Shown here piece by piece: positions 35,501 through 42,066 of a DNA stretch of 64,000 nucleotides. The notes under the pieces were generated by a model that searched no databases, had not been told where the DNA came from, and worked only from the letters and a program-made list of their open reading frames with translations. This DNA comes from Carettochelys insculpta (taxonomy: Eukaryota > Chordata > Testudines > Carettochelyidae), in contig NC_134137.1 in NCBI RefSeq assembly GCF_033958435.1, positions 111,362,501 to 111,426,500 on the forward strand, in the 5' to 3' direction. Numbering within the stretch: the stretch's first letter is position 1; each line of letters opens with the position of its first letter. The translations under genes were made by a program, and so were the position numbers.

Positions 35501-38500
35501 TTAATTACTTACTCTATTTAAACCCACATATTACATTAACAACTATATGTTACAAAGAAATTCACTGTGGTGTCATCCGCATGAGAAACCTCCGTCGAGA
35601 GAAGGTACTGTTGGAACAGATTCCCTGACAAAACTGCTCTTGACAGATTGCGTCTACACATAAAAGCAGATGGATATTTTGATCTGCTTTGTTGACAGAA
35701 AGCAGCCACGTGCGCTGGCCGCTCTGTCAACAGAAGCAGCTCTGAAACCCCAGAAGCAAGACCCACATGGAGGGCAAGCCCCTCCAGGGATGCTGGCCCT
35801 GCACACACTTAAAGGACCCCCACACACCTCCAACCCATGCCCCTTGCCCCTTGCCCATGCTGAGGCTTGCAAACCTCCTGGAGGGACAACATTGTTGCAG
35901 GCTTCATAGTTGTTTGAGTGAGAATCTGTTCTTATCAGACTACCACCATGCCAGAGCAGACCCCGGGCTCACCCTGGACTGAGAACCAGCTGCTGTTGGC
36001 CCAGCCTCTCATCCCGATTGGTGTCATCTGGTAGGATGACCCCAATAGGCACGTCACAGAGCATGCCCACAGGGCCCCAGTGTCCCTCCCACCTTCACCC
36101 CACAGGGGTTCATGTGATGCTGGCAGTACCCCACGAGCTCCAATTGGTGGGACCAGCTGGTCATGGGTCAATGGGTCAACCAGCAGTGGACACAGAACTT
36201 CAGGATGCACAAGGATAGCTTCCTGAAGCTGTGCACTTGGCTTGCCCTTGCTCTCTGATGACAGGACACCAACATGTGGCCCAACTTCCCCTTCAAGAAG
36301 TGGGTTGAGATTGCCCTGTGGAAGCTGGCCACCCTCAATAGCTACTGGTCCATGGGCCACCAATTCAGCATTGGAAAGTCCACCATCAGGGCCGTACTTA
36401 TGCAGGTGAGGTGCCTTTGGGCTTCAGGCCCTGCACAGGGGGAGAGGGGGGGTAGAGGGGAGGGTGGGGGGAGGGGAGAGTGGAGTGGGCAGAGATAGTG
36501 GGCAGGGGAGAGGAGAAGGGAGGGGAGAGAGGAGGGAGAGTAGGCAGAGGGGAAGGGGAATAGGCGGGGGAAATGGAGGCAGTGGAGCTCTCCAAGGCCC
36601 AGGGGCACTATCCCCACCAGTCTCTCAGAGACATATCTGGTCTCCTCTTTCCACAGGTGGTGCAGGCCATCAGTGTGATTCTGCTGCAGAGACTTGTCTG
36701 CATCAGTGATGTGGATGCCCTCGTGGTCAGCTTCAACACCCCTTGGCTTCTCCAATTGTTTCAGGGAACTGGACGGGATCCCCATCCCCATCCAGGCCCT
36801 GGAACACAGTGCAGCATACAACGTCAATGGGAAAGGCTACCACTCTGTGGTCATGCAGACCCTGGTGGACCACCAAGCACAGTACTCGGATGTCTAGTCA
36901 GGTGGTCAGACTGGACCCACAATGCCAAAGTGTTCCAGAACTCCAGCCTCTTTTGGAGGATGGAGGCAGGGACCTGTGTCCCCCGTTGGGAGCTGGCCAT
37001 TGGGGACATGCAGATGCCGTTGTACATGGTGGAGAATGTGGCCACCTACTCCTGCCTTGGCTGATGAGGATCTACACTGGGCACCTAGACCCCAAATGGG
37101 AGCTAATCAATGCTCACCTTACCCGGGCAAGAAACCCAGTGGAATGTGCCTTTGGGCACTTGAAGGGGAGGTTCTGCTGCCTCCTAAGCTGGCTGGATGT
37201 GAGGGAGCAGAATGTCTCCTATGTCATGGCTGTCTGTTGCCCACCCCTCACTCTGCAGCCCAACAGACTAGTGGCCTCACAGGAGTCCCAGAATGGGTGA
37301 TGGGTGAGCCAAGTGCAGCTGGGCCCTCTCTGCTGCCTCCCCCATATGTGGCTCGTAGTGCTGTGCCTGTTGCCTACAGCTGTGCCCACGGGCCAAGAGC
37401 TGCAATCCCCAGTGATGTGCCTGGGGTCAGGCCATTGCCTGTGAGGCTGTCTCACTCCCAGCTGTGGCAGGAGCAGGCTGCTCCCCATGTTCAGGGCCCT
37501 GGGGCTCATACAACCCCCCTCCCCCTGTGGAGTTTGCAGCGAGCTGGCAGCCATGCCCAGGGACTGCCTGCTGGGTCTGGGTGGAACACACTATTGTGTA
37601 CATGGGCACACAGTGCCAGGCCTGCATTGTGGGTTCCTGCCTGAGCCATCCTGGCGAGCCCTGTGGCATGCCCCTTCTGCCCCCCATTAGCCCAGGAGTG
37701 TGTGATCTGTGGGGCACTCACTGAATAGTCCTGGGAAGAGATCTGGTGATGCCCATGCTGAGGGGATGGCTGTGGTGGGGTCTGAGTCCAGGGCTACGAC
37801 AAGTGTCCCTTGGCTGGACTGAGGGTTAGAGGGTGGGTCCTGGGCTGGCTCTGGCAGGGTACACGTTTACTCTGCCACTGGCTGTGTCTGGGGGACCTTT
37901 TGCCCAGTGTTGACTGAGGCACAGCTTGGTGTGCCATCATTTCTCCCAAGCACGAGGTTGAGTTCTGTGTAGAAGGGCAGGTGGCTGCCCCGGCGCTGAC
38001 CTCCTCTGTTAGTCCCGGGTACACATGTAGCCCTGGTGGAGCACTTTCACCTTTGCCTGCACTTGTTCAAGGATGCAAGCAGGGTGGCCATGCTCTGCCA
38101 GCGCTCTGGCTATGTGTGTGCAGCCCAGGGCATTGTGGCACTTGGCACTGGTGCCCAGGAGGACCGGCTCATTGGCCCACAAGGCAAGCAGGTCCCAGAG
38201 CTCAGGGCTGAATCAGGATGAGGCCTGTTTCTGCTGCACCAGGGTGCATCCTGAGACCCCTCTCCTGAGTCCAAGGGGTTTATAGGTGGCCTGGAACATG
38301 TTTTACAGCACCTGGGTGTAGCTGTAGGGGGAAGGTGCTGCCAGACTGCAGGTACACCCTCAGCTTCCTGCTATGTGGTTTCTGGGGCTGCCTGTGCCTT
38401 TAAAAATGGACAGTGGCAAGGATCATAGAGCCCTGCTTGTGGTGGAGAGGGTGCCTCCCAGCTCCACATGGCTGGCTCCCTGGAGGACTCCTCTGTCAAC

Positions 38501-41008
38501 AAAAGGGGTCCTGGAGCATCTACATGGCTGCTTTCTTGGCAGAATGCTGTTGAGAGAGGTGTTATGCCTGAACAGGGAGTGGTATAATACTGCCAGGGGA
38601 TGTGCTGGGTTTTGTTGACAAACTGTTGACAAAACGCATTTTGTGTGTAGATGCTTCACGGTTTTTCCCGACAAAAGCCCCATTTTGCCGGAAGAAACCT
38701 CTCATAGGCTATGTCTACACTAGCCTAAAGCTTCGAAATGGCCATTTTGAAGATTACTAATGAGGCACTAAAATGCATATTGAGCACCTCATTAGCATGC
38801 CGGTGGCTTTGGCTCTTTGAAATTGCTGCTTTTCGCTGCCGCACAGCTTGTCCAGACAGGGGTCCTTTTCGAAAGGACCCCACCAACTTCAAAATCCCCT
38901 TATTCCTATCAGCAGATAGGACATGCCTGGCCATTTCGAAGATTTGGGCTAGTGTAGACTTGGCCATATAGACTTAGCCTGTTTGTGGTGTGAAAAAAAT
39001 GTCTTATTAAAACCACAAATATTAAAGTTCTTCATCTGTGCACCTTAGCTGACCATCATTCTTCTGTTACTTTTTCCATTAATAGTGCAGACTGGAATAT
39101 GATGACGTGCACAAACGCTATAATTTATGTTGCTCTGTGAGAAGTAGAAAAACTTTTCCATTTATTTTAGAGCAAGGTAATCAGTTTTTTCTAAAGGCTG
39201 TTCTTTTTCACAGGCTGCTAGAGTTAAATGATGGAAAAAATAAGTGTCTTGGGATTTGCATCAAAAGCAGCTTTCACCCCGAGTGTGCATTTGATGTCCG
39301 CAAACATGCCAGCTGCTTGACACATAACAGTTTCTGAATCTATAGTATCTTAAAGTTGTCACCACGTGACCTACCACTGAGCTCATTGCATTCACAAAGA
39401 AGCTTTTTCATTGCAACCAGTAACCAGGCTGTGGCTTATATCTTACAAAACACTCTTTGAAAACTTTGCATATGTGCCAGAAGCATTCAGATTTGTTGCA
39501 AAAGAATTGTATCTTGGATAAAAACTTTGCAAGTCTAGCCACTGTGAAGAAGATATAAGTGGATAAATGTTTTTCCACTAGTAACGTCTTGAATGAGACA
39601 TTAGAGCAAAAATTGATTATTGACTTTGGTTTATAAAGTTAATTGTTATGACATTGATATTACAACAGTTCTTAGAAGCCTCAAACATGTTGGAGCCCCT
39701 TTGTGCCTGGAACTGATTGGATATATAATACAGTAAAGATCAGTAGATCTCAAAGTATTACACAGTCATTAGGGTATTCATCCTCACAACATCTCTGCCA
39801 CTGAAGGAAATATTTATTACCCTAGTTTTTACTGATGGGGTAATACCTGTCAGAAAGGCAAACTGAATCTGGATGTCCCAAATCCTAGACTAACTAACCA
39901 CTGACTCATCCTTGCTTTCTGCTCCAAAGAGATTAATTCTTGTGCAACTTTAAGAAATAAATATCAGAGGGGTAGCTGAGTTACTCTGTACCTTCAAAAA
40001 CATCGAGAAATCCTGTGGCACCTTGTAGACTAACAAATACTTTGGAGCATAAGCTTTCGTGGACAAAGACTCATGCATCTTGATACATGTCTTCAACAAA
40101 GATTGTCTGAATTCTAATTCCAGAACACTCCTTGAATGATAAGTTGCCCTATTGAGCAATTTTATCAATTATGATGTATTTTAACAATCTTGGGTGCCTT
40201 TGTGTCTATACAAACAGTCGTGGGCAAAGACCTCCCTTTGGACCCCCCACTCATGCATCTGATGAAGCAGGTCTTTGCGCGCGAATGCTTATGCTCGAAA
40301 ACATCTGTTAGTCTATCAGGTGCCACAGGACTTCTCTTTGTTTTTGAAGATACATACTAACTCAGCTACCCCTCTGACATTTATTTTTTAAAGTTACATA
40401 AGAATTAATCTCTTTGGAACTGAAAGAAAGGATGAGTCAGTGGTTAGTTAGCCTAGGATTTGTGACATCCAGATTCAGTTTGCTTTTCTGGCAGATTTTC
40501 TGCTTGACCTTAAGCACTTAGCTTCTTTAAATCTTAGTCCCCCATTGGTACAAATTCAGGGGCCACAGAACTTTAAAAAATAAAGTAATTCTTTAGAGAA
40601 GTGATGCTCTTACCTTAGGTCCATGTCACCATCTATCCAATATGCTAGAATGTTGGAAGATGTTCCACCAGGACAACATCCCATGATCAGCACAGCAACA
40701 GCTTGAACAGGAAGCACGTTAAAGATGAGTGACAGCACAAAGCCTGTCAATGGCATAATTCCAAACTGACACAGAAAGCCCACAAATATGCCCCAGGGCC
40801 TTTTTATGTGTCCCCAGAACTTTTTTATCTCCACGTTGCAGCCCATGGAGAACATCACCAATGCCAACAAGACTGTGAGAATAGTACTTAAAATGGTATT
40901 CAAAATTCGGTTAAAGTTGTCTTCAGGTAACACACATGATGTGCCTTTGCAAATGGTTGCATTTACAGAACAGTGTGAGATATTTGCTGTTGAGTTTGTT
41001 GTTGTCAT
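17441..41008 (-). CDS. SLC10A2: SLC10A2 gene: apical sodium-dependent bile acid transporter (ASBT)
   Basis: The protein is a membrane cotransporter of the SLC10 family that takes up conjugated bile acids with sodium at the apical face of ileal enterocytes, cholangiocytes and renal tubule. Six coding exons (41008-40614, 33044-32926, 31992-31904, 28131-27956, 18574-18417, 17580-17441) total 1077 nt, giving 358 residues plus stop. Every intron is GT-AG and every phase joins. Visible family landmarks are [16 protein letters not shown] (~46-61), [17 protein letters not shown] (~110-126), [11 protein letters not shown] (~266-276) and a C-terminal NGGF. Compared with human ASBT (348 residues), the N terminus is about 6 and the C terminus about 4 residues longer. 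No frame damage is seen, so the gene is probably functional. The paralogue SLC10A1 (NTCP) is a poorer match, from the N terminus and the [10 protein letters not shown] region. Confidence 0.95.
17790..18005 (-). repeat. MIR SINE fragment in intron 5
   Basis: The plus strand shows the reverse complement of the MIR core: CCATTTCACAGATGAGAAAC followed by TGAGGCACAGAG and AAGGTCAGACACATTC. It is old and non-functional. It lies inside intron 5. Confidence 0.7.
18417..18574 (-). CDS. SLC10A2: SLC10A2 coding exon 5
   Basis: Acceptor TTCCCTTTAG, donor GGAG/GTAAGC. It encodes [16 protein letters not shown], then [19 protein letters not shown] and [15 protein letters not shown] (residues ~261-312). The ETGMQN segment includes the Glu and Gln implicated in sodium coordination in the ASBT family; both are present here. 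The last stretch forms the final transmembrane helix. Confidence 0.95.
18575..19899. other. Intron 4, 3' part: nothing recognised
   Basis: Non-coding. Contains a 12-A run (about 18589-18600) next to the exon 5 acceptor and a 7-9 G run near 19308. The open frames here are not coding. Confidence 0.4.
19900..20150 (+). repeat. Possible LTR remnant upstream of a tRNA-Pro-like primer site
   Basis: Immediately upstream of the primer-site match at 20153, the sequence contains CATTAAAAG, GTGATGCATAAAAAGG and CACAATAGTGAACCC, which would fit an R-U5 region. No second LTR copy was found, so the boundary is approximate. Confidence 0.35.
20153..20170 (+). other. tRNA-Pro-type primer binding site of an LTR retroelement
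   Basis: TGGGGGCTCATCTGGGAT matches the usual primer site complementary to the 3' end of tRNA-Pro at 16 of 18 positions. Both differences are G-to-A or C-to-T at former CpG sites, as expected from old methylated DNA. It lies upstream of a Gypsy-type gag start in the same orientation, separated only by an inserted MITE. Confidence 0.6.
20202..20889 (+). mobile_element. Family A2 Harbinger-type MITE with ATT target duplication
   Basis: The left end is GGCTACGTCTACACTAGC and the right end GCTGACTAGTGTAGACACACCC, flanked by ATT at 20199-20201 and 20890-20892. The interior has the family A blocks (CTTAAAGGGCCCC, GCCGCCATGG, TCGAAGTAGGGCGCTATT) but a different arm sequence. It interrupts the leader of the LTR element between primer site and gag. 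Confidence 0.85.
20956..21560 (+). pseudogene. Gypsy-type gag remnant (PNMA-like)
   Basis: The ATG at 20956 starts [14 protein letters not shown]. After stops and frameshifts the sequence reads [19 protein letters not shown] and VPDREK, then in the next frame [30 protein letters not shown] and [12 protein letters not shown]. This is the capsid pattern shared by Ty3/Gypsy gag and the PNMA genes derived from it. The host PNMA genes lack integrase, which this locus has, so it is a retroelement and not a domesticated gene. It cannot make a full protein. Confidence 0.65.
21561..22184 (+). pseudogene. Gypsy integrase remnant, 5' part
   Basis: After a short gag tail the frame jumps directly to [18 protein letters not shown] and KDVCRKCET, the zinc-binding HHCC domain of Gypsy integrase. 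It then continues, with frameshifts, into [20 protein letters not shown], the start of the catalytic core. Protease, reverse transcriptase and RNase H are absent, so an internal deletion joined gag to integrase. The core is cut at 22185 by a Penelope-like insertion and resumes at 23985. Confidence 0.7.
22174..23817 (+). CDS. Penelope-like reverse transcriptase with GIY-YIG endonuclease (5'-truncated)
   Basis: The protein copies element RNA into DNA and nicks the target. The frame is open for 547 codons; residues 1-7 come from the flanking Gypsy DNA and coding specific to the element starts about codon 19. Visible domains: reverse transcriptase motif A with [14 protein letters not shown] (catalytic Asp ~75), motif [17 protein letters not shown], motif C YIDD (~167-170), motif E YRKPTD. 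A Cys-rich linker follows (CNKPRCQLC, ~390), then GIY-YIG nuclease: VIYAIMC (~424), YIGQTG (~438) and downstream Arg residues. The N-terminal fingers region is missing, so this copy probably cannot retrotranspose unaided. There is no ATG of its own. It lies in intron 4 of SLC10A2, on the opposite strand. Confidence 0.9.
   Translation: MRVTSWRIRGAAVLVWICSISGIGTLTEGLSGYVDSLLRPYITNTPSYLRDTTDFLRRLQYVGDLPENTILATMDVEALYTNIPHKDGINAVRNSIPDDATAHLAAELCNFILTYNYFRFGDDIYLQISGTAMGTRMAPQYANIFMADLEQRFLNCRPLTPRLYLCYIDDIFIIWTHGKETLEKFHRDFNNFHPNIKLSLDQSTQEIHFLDTTVLIHNGHISTTLYRKPTDRYAYLHTSSFHPRHTTRSIVYSQALRYNRICSNPSDRDKHLQDLHQAFLRLQYPPEEVRQQINRARRVPRSLLLQDKPKRETNRTPLAITYSPQLKPLQRIIRDLQPILDNDPTLSQALGGRPIIAHRQPANLKQILTSNYTPHHSHSISGTHPCNKPRCQLCPHIHTSSIITGPNRISHTIVGSFSCTSTNVIYAIMCQQCPSAIYIGQTGQSLRKRINAHKSDTRNGNIQKPIGEHFNLPGHTVADLKVAILQQRNFKNRLQREIAELQFICKFNTLSSGLNKDCEWLAKYKSSFPSLGVHTSRSTDDNTTQPA
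22185..23984 (+). mobile_element. Penelope-like element, 5'-truncated, 11-bp target duplication
   Basis: CTCCTGGAGGA occurs at 22185-22195 and again at 23974-23984, in codons that would be continuous in the Gypsy integrase. The body (22196-23973) holds a short leader (GGGGCAGCCGTGTTAGTCTG), one long open frame with reverse transcriptase and GIY-YIG endonuclease, a hammerhead-like core and the terminus CACAGGACCCTTCGTTG. The intact frame suggests recent insertion. Confidence 0.9.
23887..23930 (+). ncRNA. Hammerhead-like ribozyme core at the 3' end of the Penelope element
   Basis: CTGAAGA (23893-23899) fits the CUGANGA box. It is followed by a perfect stem GTGAGTTAACTCAC (23901-23914), then GAAA (23915-23918), then a short GC-TCAT-GC stem-loop and TC. 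This is the order of box 1, stem II, box 2, stem III and cleavage site of hammerhead ribozymes, which are known from Penelope-like elements. Stem I is not convincingly paired, so activity is uncertain. Confidence 0.5.
23985..24560 (+). pseudogene. Gypsy integrase remnant, 3' part with C-terminal domain
   Basis: The sequence continues the interrupted core ([15 protein letters not shown] start, then a PPGGP...[13 protein letters not shown] segment). At 24325-24555 it reads [38 protein letters not shown] and [15 protein letters not shown], the GPY/F-type C-terminal domain of Gypsy integrases. Stops and frameshifts are present. Downstream to about 25030 the frames decay without a recognisable domain. 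Confidence 0.7.
25360..25549. mobile_element. MITE fragment of the 3-bp-duplication group
   Basis: The right end GCACTTTGTAGACATAGCCC matches the end consensus of families A-C. The interior has CATTTGCATTGC and CATTTGCATGAC. The left end is not resolved. Confidence 0.4.
25550..27955. other. Intron 4, 5' part: nothing recognised (2.4 kb)
   Basis: AT-rich intronic DNA. No repeat that I can name and no extra exon with family similarity. Confidence 0.4.
27956..28131 (-). CDS. SLC10A2: SLC10A2 coding exon 4
   Basis: Acceptor TTCTCCTGTCAG, donor CATAG/GTAGG. It encodes residues ~202-259: [39 protein letters not shown] and [19 protein letters not shown], which cover two transmembrane helices and their loop. 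The split codon AG+A with exon 5 gives Arg. Confidence 0.95.
28132..28541. other. Intron 3, short unique stretch
   Basis: Contains a T10 run at 28227-28236 and no other recognised feature. Confidence 0.4.
28542..29251 (-). mobile_element. Family A MITE, minus orientation, TTG target duplication
   Basis: Ends AGCTGCGTCTACACGTGC and GTGCACGTGTAGACGTAGCC are flanked by TTG at 28539-28541 and 29252-29254. It is 710 bp, with the same blocks as 29945-30655 but inverted. Several palindromes such as CTACTTCGACGTTCAAC lie inside. The open frames within it are not genes. Confidence 0.9.
29252..29944. other. Intron 3 spacer between two inverted MITEs
   Basis: 693 bp of non-coding DNA with no recognised repeat. 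It would form the loop if the flanking MITEs paired. Confidence 0.4.
29945..30655 (+). mobile_element. Family A MITE, plus orientation, ATG target duplication
   Basis: Ends GGCTACGTCTACACGTG and CACGTGTAGACACAGCT are flanked by ATG at 29942-29944 and 30656-30658. It is 711 bp, including GCTCCCTTAAAGGGCCCC and GGCCGCCATGGAGG blocks that also occur in the Harbinger element at 51881-55790. Confidence 0.9.
30656..31760. other. Intron 3, 5' part: nothing recognised
   Basis: AT-rich intronic DNA without a nameable repeat. The last 143 bp before exon 3 (31761-31903) belong to a segment duplicated at 33391. Confidence 0.4.
31761..31934. repeat. Source copy of a duplication covering the exon 3 end
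   Basis: About 174 bp, from GTTGTATAATGG to GCTTTCTGGGGCCAT, recurs at 33391-33565 with only scattered differences. It spans the last 31 bp of exon 3, its donor site and 143 bp of intron 3. Confidence 0.85.
31904..31992 (-). CDS. SLC10A2: SLC10A2 coding exon 3
   Basis: Acceptor TTATTTGCAG, donor CTCAAG/GTAAGA. The split codon G+GT gives Gly. It encodes [18 protein letters not shown] then [11 protein letters not shown] (residues ~173-201), a transmembrane helix and its cytoplasmic end. [11 protein letters not shown] is identical to mammalian ASBT. Its 3' third also exists as a stray copy in intron 1. Confidence 0.95.
32926..33044 (-). CDS. SLC10A2: SLC10A2 coding exon 2
   Basis: Acceptor TGTCCTTGCAG, donor AGTATAG/GTGAGT. 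It encodes [20 protein letters not shown] and [19 protein letters not shown] (residues ~133-171). Exon 1's AG plus T completes Ser, giving the family's DMDLSxSMTTCST. Confidence 0.95.
33391..33565. repeat. Partial copy of exon 3 and its donor site inside intron 1
   Basis: This duplicates 31761-31934. On the minus strand it carries GGCCCCAGAAAGCTAAAATT and ATACTTAAG/GTAAGATAT, so 31 bp of exon 3 and an intact 5' splice site, but not the exon's acceptor. A shorter third copy of an internal part, from TCCTAGTTTAGGG to ATTGGCCCGTG, follows at about 33570-33600. Confidence 0.85.
33605..34304. other. Intron 1 stretch, nothing recognised
   Basis: Non-coding, no nameable repeat. Confidence 0.4.
34305..34986 (+). 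mobile_element. Family A MITE, plus orientation
   Basis: GGCTACGTCTACACGTGC to GTGTAGACACGGCT, 682 bp. It lacks about 28 bp of the left arm present in the other copies. Flanks are TAA and ATAA, so the target duplication is not exact. Confidence 0.85.
34987..35579. other. Intron 1 stretch, nothing recognised
   Basis: Contains a T-rich run (35083-35112). No repeat that I can name. Confidence 0.4.
35949..37300 (+). pseudogene. Harbinger transposase remnant with an intron
   Basis: Exon 1 ends with [19 protein letters not shown] and [14 protein letters not shown], then donor CAG/GTGAGG at 36405/36406. Exon 2 starts at 36657 after CTTTCCACAG with [10 protein letters not shown]. It continues, with frameshifts, as ELDGIPIPI (first catalytic Asp), [39 protein letters not shown] (the expected HDA is HNA, so the second catalytic Asp is lost), [20 protein letters not shown] and [12 protein letters not shown] (Glu kept). 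The family cuts and pastes DNA flanked by its own ends with a 3-bp target duplication. Here it is inactive. Upstream of exon 1, frames are broken and the start is not clear. Confidence 0.8.
36428..36572. repeat. Purine-rich low-complexity run in the transposase intron
   Basis: About 145 bp of GGGGAGAGG-type sequence on the plus strand, which could form triplex or G-rich structures. It lies wholly within the intron 36406-36656. Confidence 0.8.
38009..38215 (-). pseudogene. Myb/SANT-like DNA-binding partner of the Harbinger transposase (fragment)
   Basis: On the minus strand one continuous frame reads [19 protein letters not shown], then [36 protein letters not shown] and GYMCTRD, ending in TAA at 38009-38011. 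The spacing of [17 protein letters not shown] and QGY is that of the Myb/SANT-like (trihelix) domain of Harbinger ORF2 proteins, which bind transposon ends and bring the transposase to the nucleus. The N-terminal part before ELWDLL and the region after the stop are decayed. It is convergent with the transposase. Confidence 0.7.
38707..38965. mobile_element. Family B MITE with ATA target duplication
   Basis: GGCTATGTCTACACTAGCC to GGGCTAGTGTAGACTTGGCC, flanked by ATA at 38704-38706 and 38966-38968. It is inserted at the right edge of the Harbinger element. Confidence 0.85.
38966..39834. other. Intron 1 stretch, nothing recognised except a possible MIR edge
   Basis: Non-coding. The last 100 bp resemble a MIR-type SINE (CATCCTCACAACATCTCTG followed by GATGGGGTAAT) that runs into the inverted repeat. 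Confidence 0.4.
39835..40540. repeat. Long imperfect inverted repeat carrying two Penelope 3' ends
   Basis: The left arm (about 39848-40082) and right arm (about 40232-40520) are reverse complements, separated by about 150 bp. Shared blocks include CAAACTGAATCTGGATGTC, ACTAACCACTGACTCATCC, CCAAAGAGATTAATTCTT, CAGAGGGGTAGCTGAGTTA and the Penelope end GGTGCCACAGGA. Older flanking DNA is inverted too, so the whole locus was duplicated as a unit and the Penelope end did not simply insert twice. It lies within intron 1, about 70 bp from exon 1. Confidence 0.85.
40614..41008 (-). CDS. SLC10A2: SLC10A2 coding exon 1 with start codon
   Basis: The ATG at 41008-41006 starts [13 protein letters not shown]. 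The frame stays open 21 nt further up to a TTG, but there is no earlier in-frame ATG there and a stop lies beyond it. It encodes the extracellular N terminus, with three N-glycosylation sequons (N5-S-T, N9-I-S, N16-A-T; the last aligns with the single site of human ASBT), then [39 protein letters not shown] and [17 protein letters not shown]. Donor CTAAG/GTAAGA at 40614/40613. Confidence 0.95.
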
Positions 41009-41199
41009 CTTGAAGTCATCAAAATTCAATTTCTTTTAGAGTCACTATGGCCGGGCTTTAAAATAAAGAACTTCTCAGTTCACCCAAGTTAAACATTTAA
41101 GACTTCTGTAAATGCTCTTCTCTCAATAGCTCTTTTAAAATGTCATGTCAGGCAATAAAGAGCAATAAATACTTGAACTCAGTTTCTACGCAAAAGCGC

Positions 41200-41206
41200 T
41201 GAGTCA
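41200..41206. promoter_or_regulatory. AP-1 consensus TGAGTCA upstream of SLC10A2
   Basis: A perfect, near-palindromic AP-1 site 192 bp upstream of the start codon, in the 348 bp left between the start codon and the MITE at 41356. AP-1 is known to regulate mammalian ASBT. Such 7-mers also occur by chance. Confidence 0.35.
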
Positions 41207-41355
41207 CAAAGTTGTATTTAATTGGTTCTATCTTAGCGAAGCAGAAAACTTTTAATTAATCATTTATTCATATGGTGTCACACAGCTTCAGAAGAGCAAT
41301 TGTGCTAAAATTTGAAACCATGAGCTAGGTTTGTTAAGTAGCTTTAACACAAAGT

Positions 41356-42066
41356 AGCTGTGTCTACACGTGCACGCTACTTCGAAGTAGCGGCACTAAC
41401 TTCGAAATAGCACCCGTCGCAGCTACACGTGTCAGGCGCTATTTCGAAGTTAACTTCGACGTTAGGCGGCGAGACGTCGAAGTCGCTAACCTCATGAGGG
41501 GATCGGAATAGCGCCCTACTTCGACGTTCAACGTCGAAGTAGGGACTGTGTAGACGATCCGCGTCCCGCAACGTCGAAATTGTGGGGTCCTCCATGGCAG
41601 CCATCAGCTGGGGGGTTGAGAGACACTGTCTCTCCAGCCCGTGTGGGGCTCTATGGTCACCGTGTGCAGCAGCCCTTAGCCCAGGGCTTCTGGCTGCTGC
41701 TGCTGCAGCGGGGGATTCATGCTGCATGCACAGGGTCTGCAACTCATTGTCGGCTCTGTGTATCTTGTGCTGGTTAGTGCAAGTGTGTCTGGGAGGGGCC
41801 CTTTAAGGGAGCGGCTGGCTGTTGAGTCCGCCCTGTGACCCTGTCTGCAGCTGTGCCTGGCACCCTTATTTCGATGTGTGCTACTGTGGCGTGTAGACGT
41901 TCCCTCGCTGCACCTATTTCGATGTGGTGCTGCGCAACGTCAATGTTGAACATCGACGTTGGCAGCCCTGGAGGACGTGTAGACGTTATTCATCGAAATA
42001 GCCTATTTCGATGTCGCCACATCGAAATAGGCTACTTCGATGTAGGCTTCACGTGTAGACGTAGCC
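41356..42066 (-). mobile_element. Family A MITE just upstream of SLC10A2, AGT target duplication
   Basis: AGCTGTGTCTACACGTGC to CTTCACGTGTAGACGTAGCC, flanked by AGT at 41353-41355 and 42067-42069. It is 711 bp. Its nearest edge is 348 bp from the ATG, so it probably lies in the promoter or 5' untranslated region. It carries the CTTAAAGGGCC and CTCCATGGCAGCC blocks. Confidence 0.9.

Larger units (their letters stand above)
35580..38703 (+). mobile_element. Harbinger DNA transposon, decayed, two-gene structure
   Basis: The ends share GCGTCTACACATAAAAGCAG (left) and CGCATTTTGTGTGTAGATGC (right, inverted), plus GTTGACA blocks and an outer GAAACCTC / GAGGTTTC-like stretch. Inside are a plus-strand DDE transposase with one intron and a minus-strand Myb/SANT-like frame. 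The outer limits are approximate and no target duplication is clear. It lies in intron 1 of SLC10A2. Confidence 0.7.

Noticed and set aside
36922..37644. 240-codon open frame over the first Harbinger transposase
   Set aside because: It partly overlaps the real transposase frames out of phase. The homology to DDE transposase is in other frames, so this is a shadow.
41008..41029. Start of SLC10A2 seven codons further up
   Set aside because: That codon is TTG. The first in-frame ATG is at 41008-41006, and a stop precedes the TTG.
41251..41265. HNF1-like TTTAATTAATCATT upstream of SLC10A2
   Set aside because: HNF1 regulates mammalian ASBT, but this matches only about 8 of 12 fixed positions and is AT-rich.
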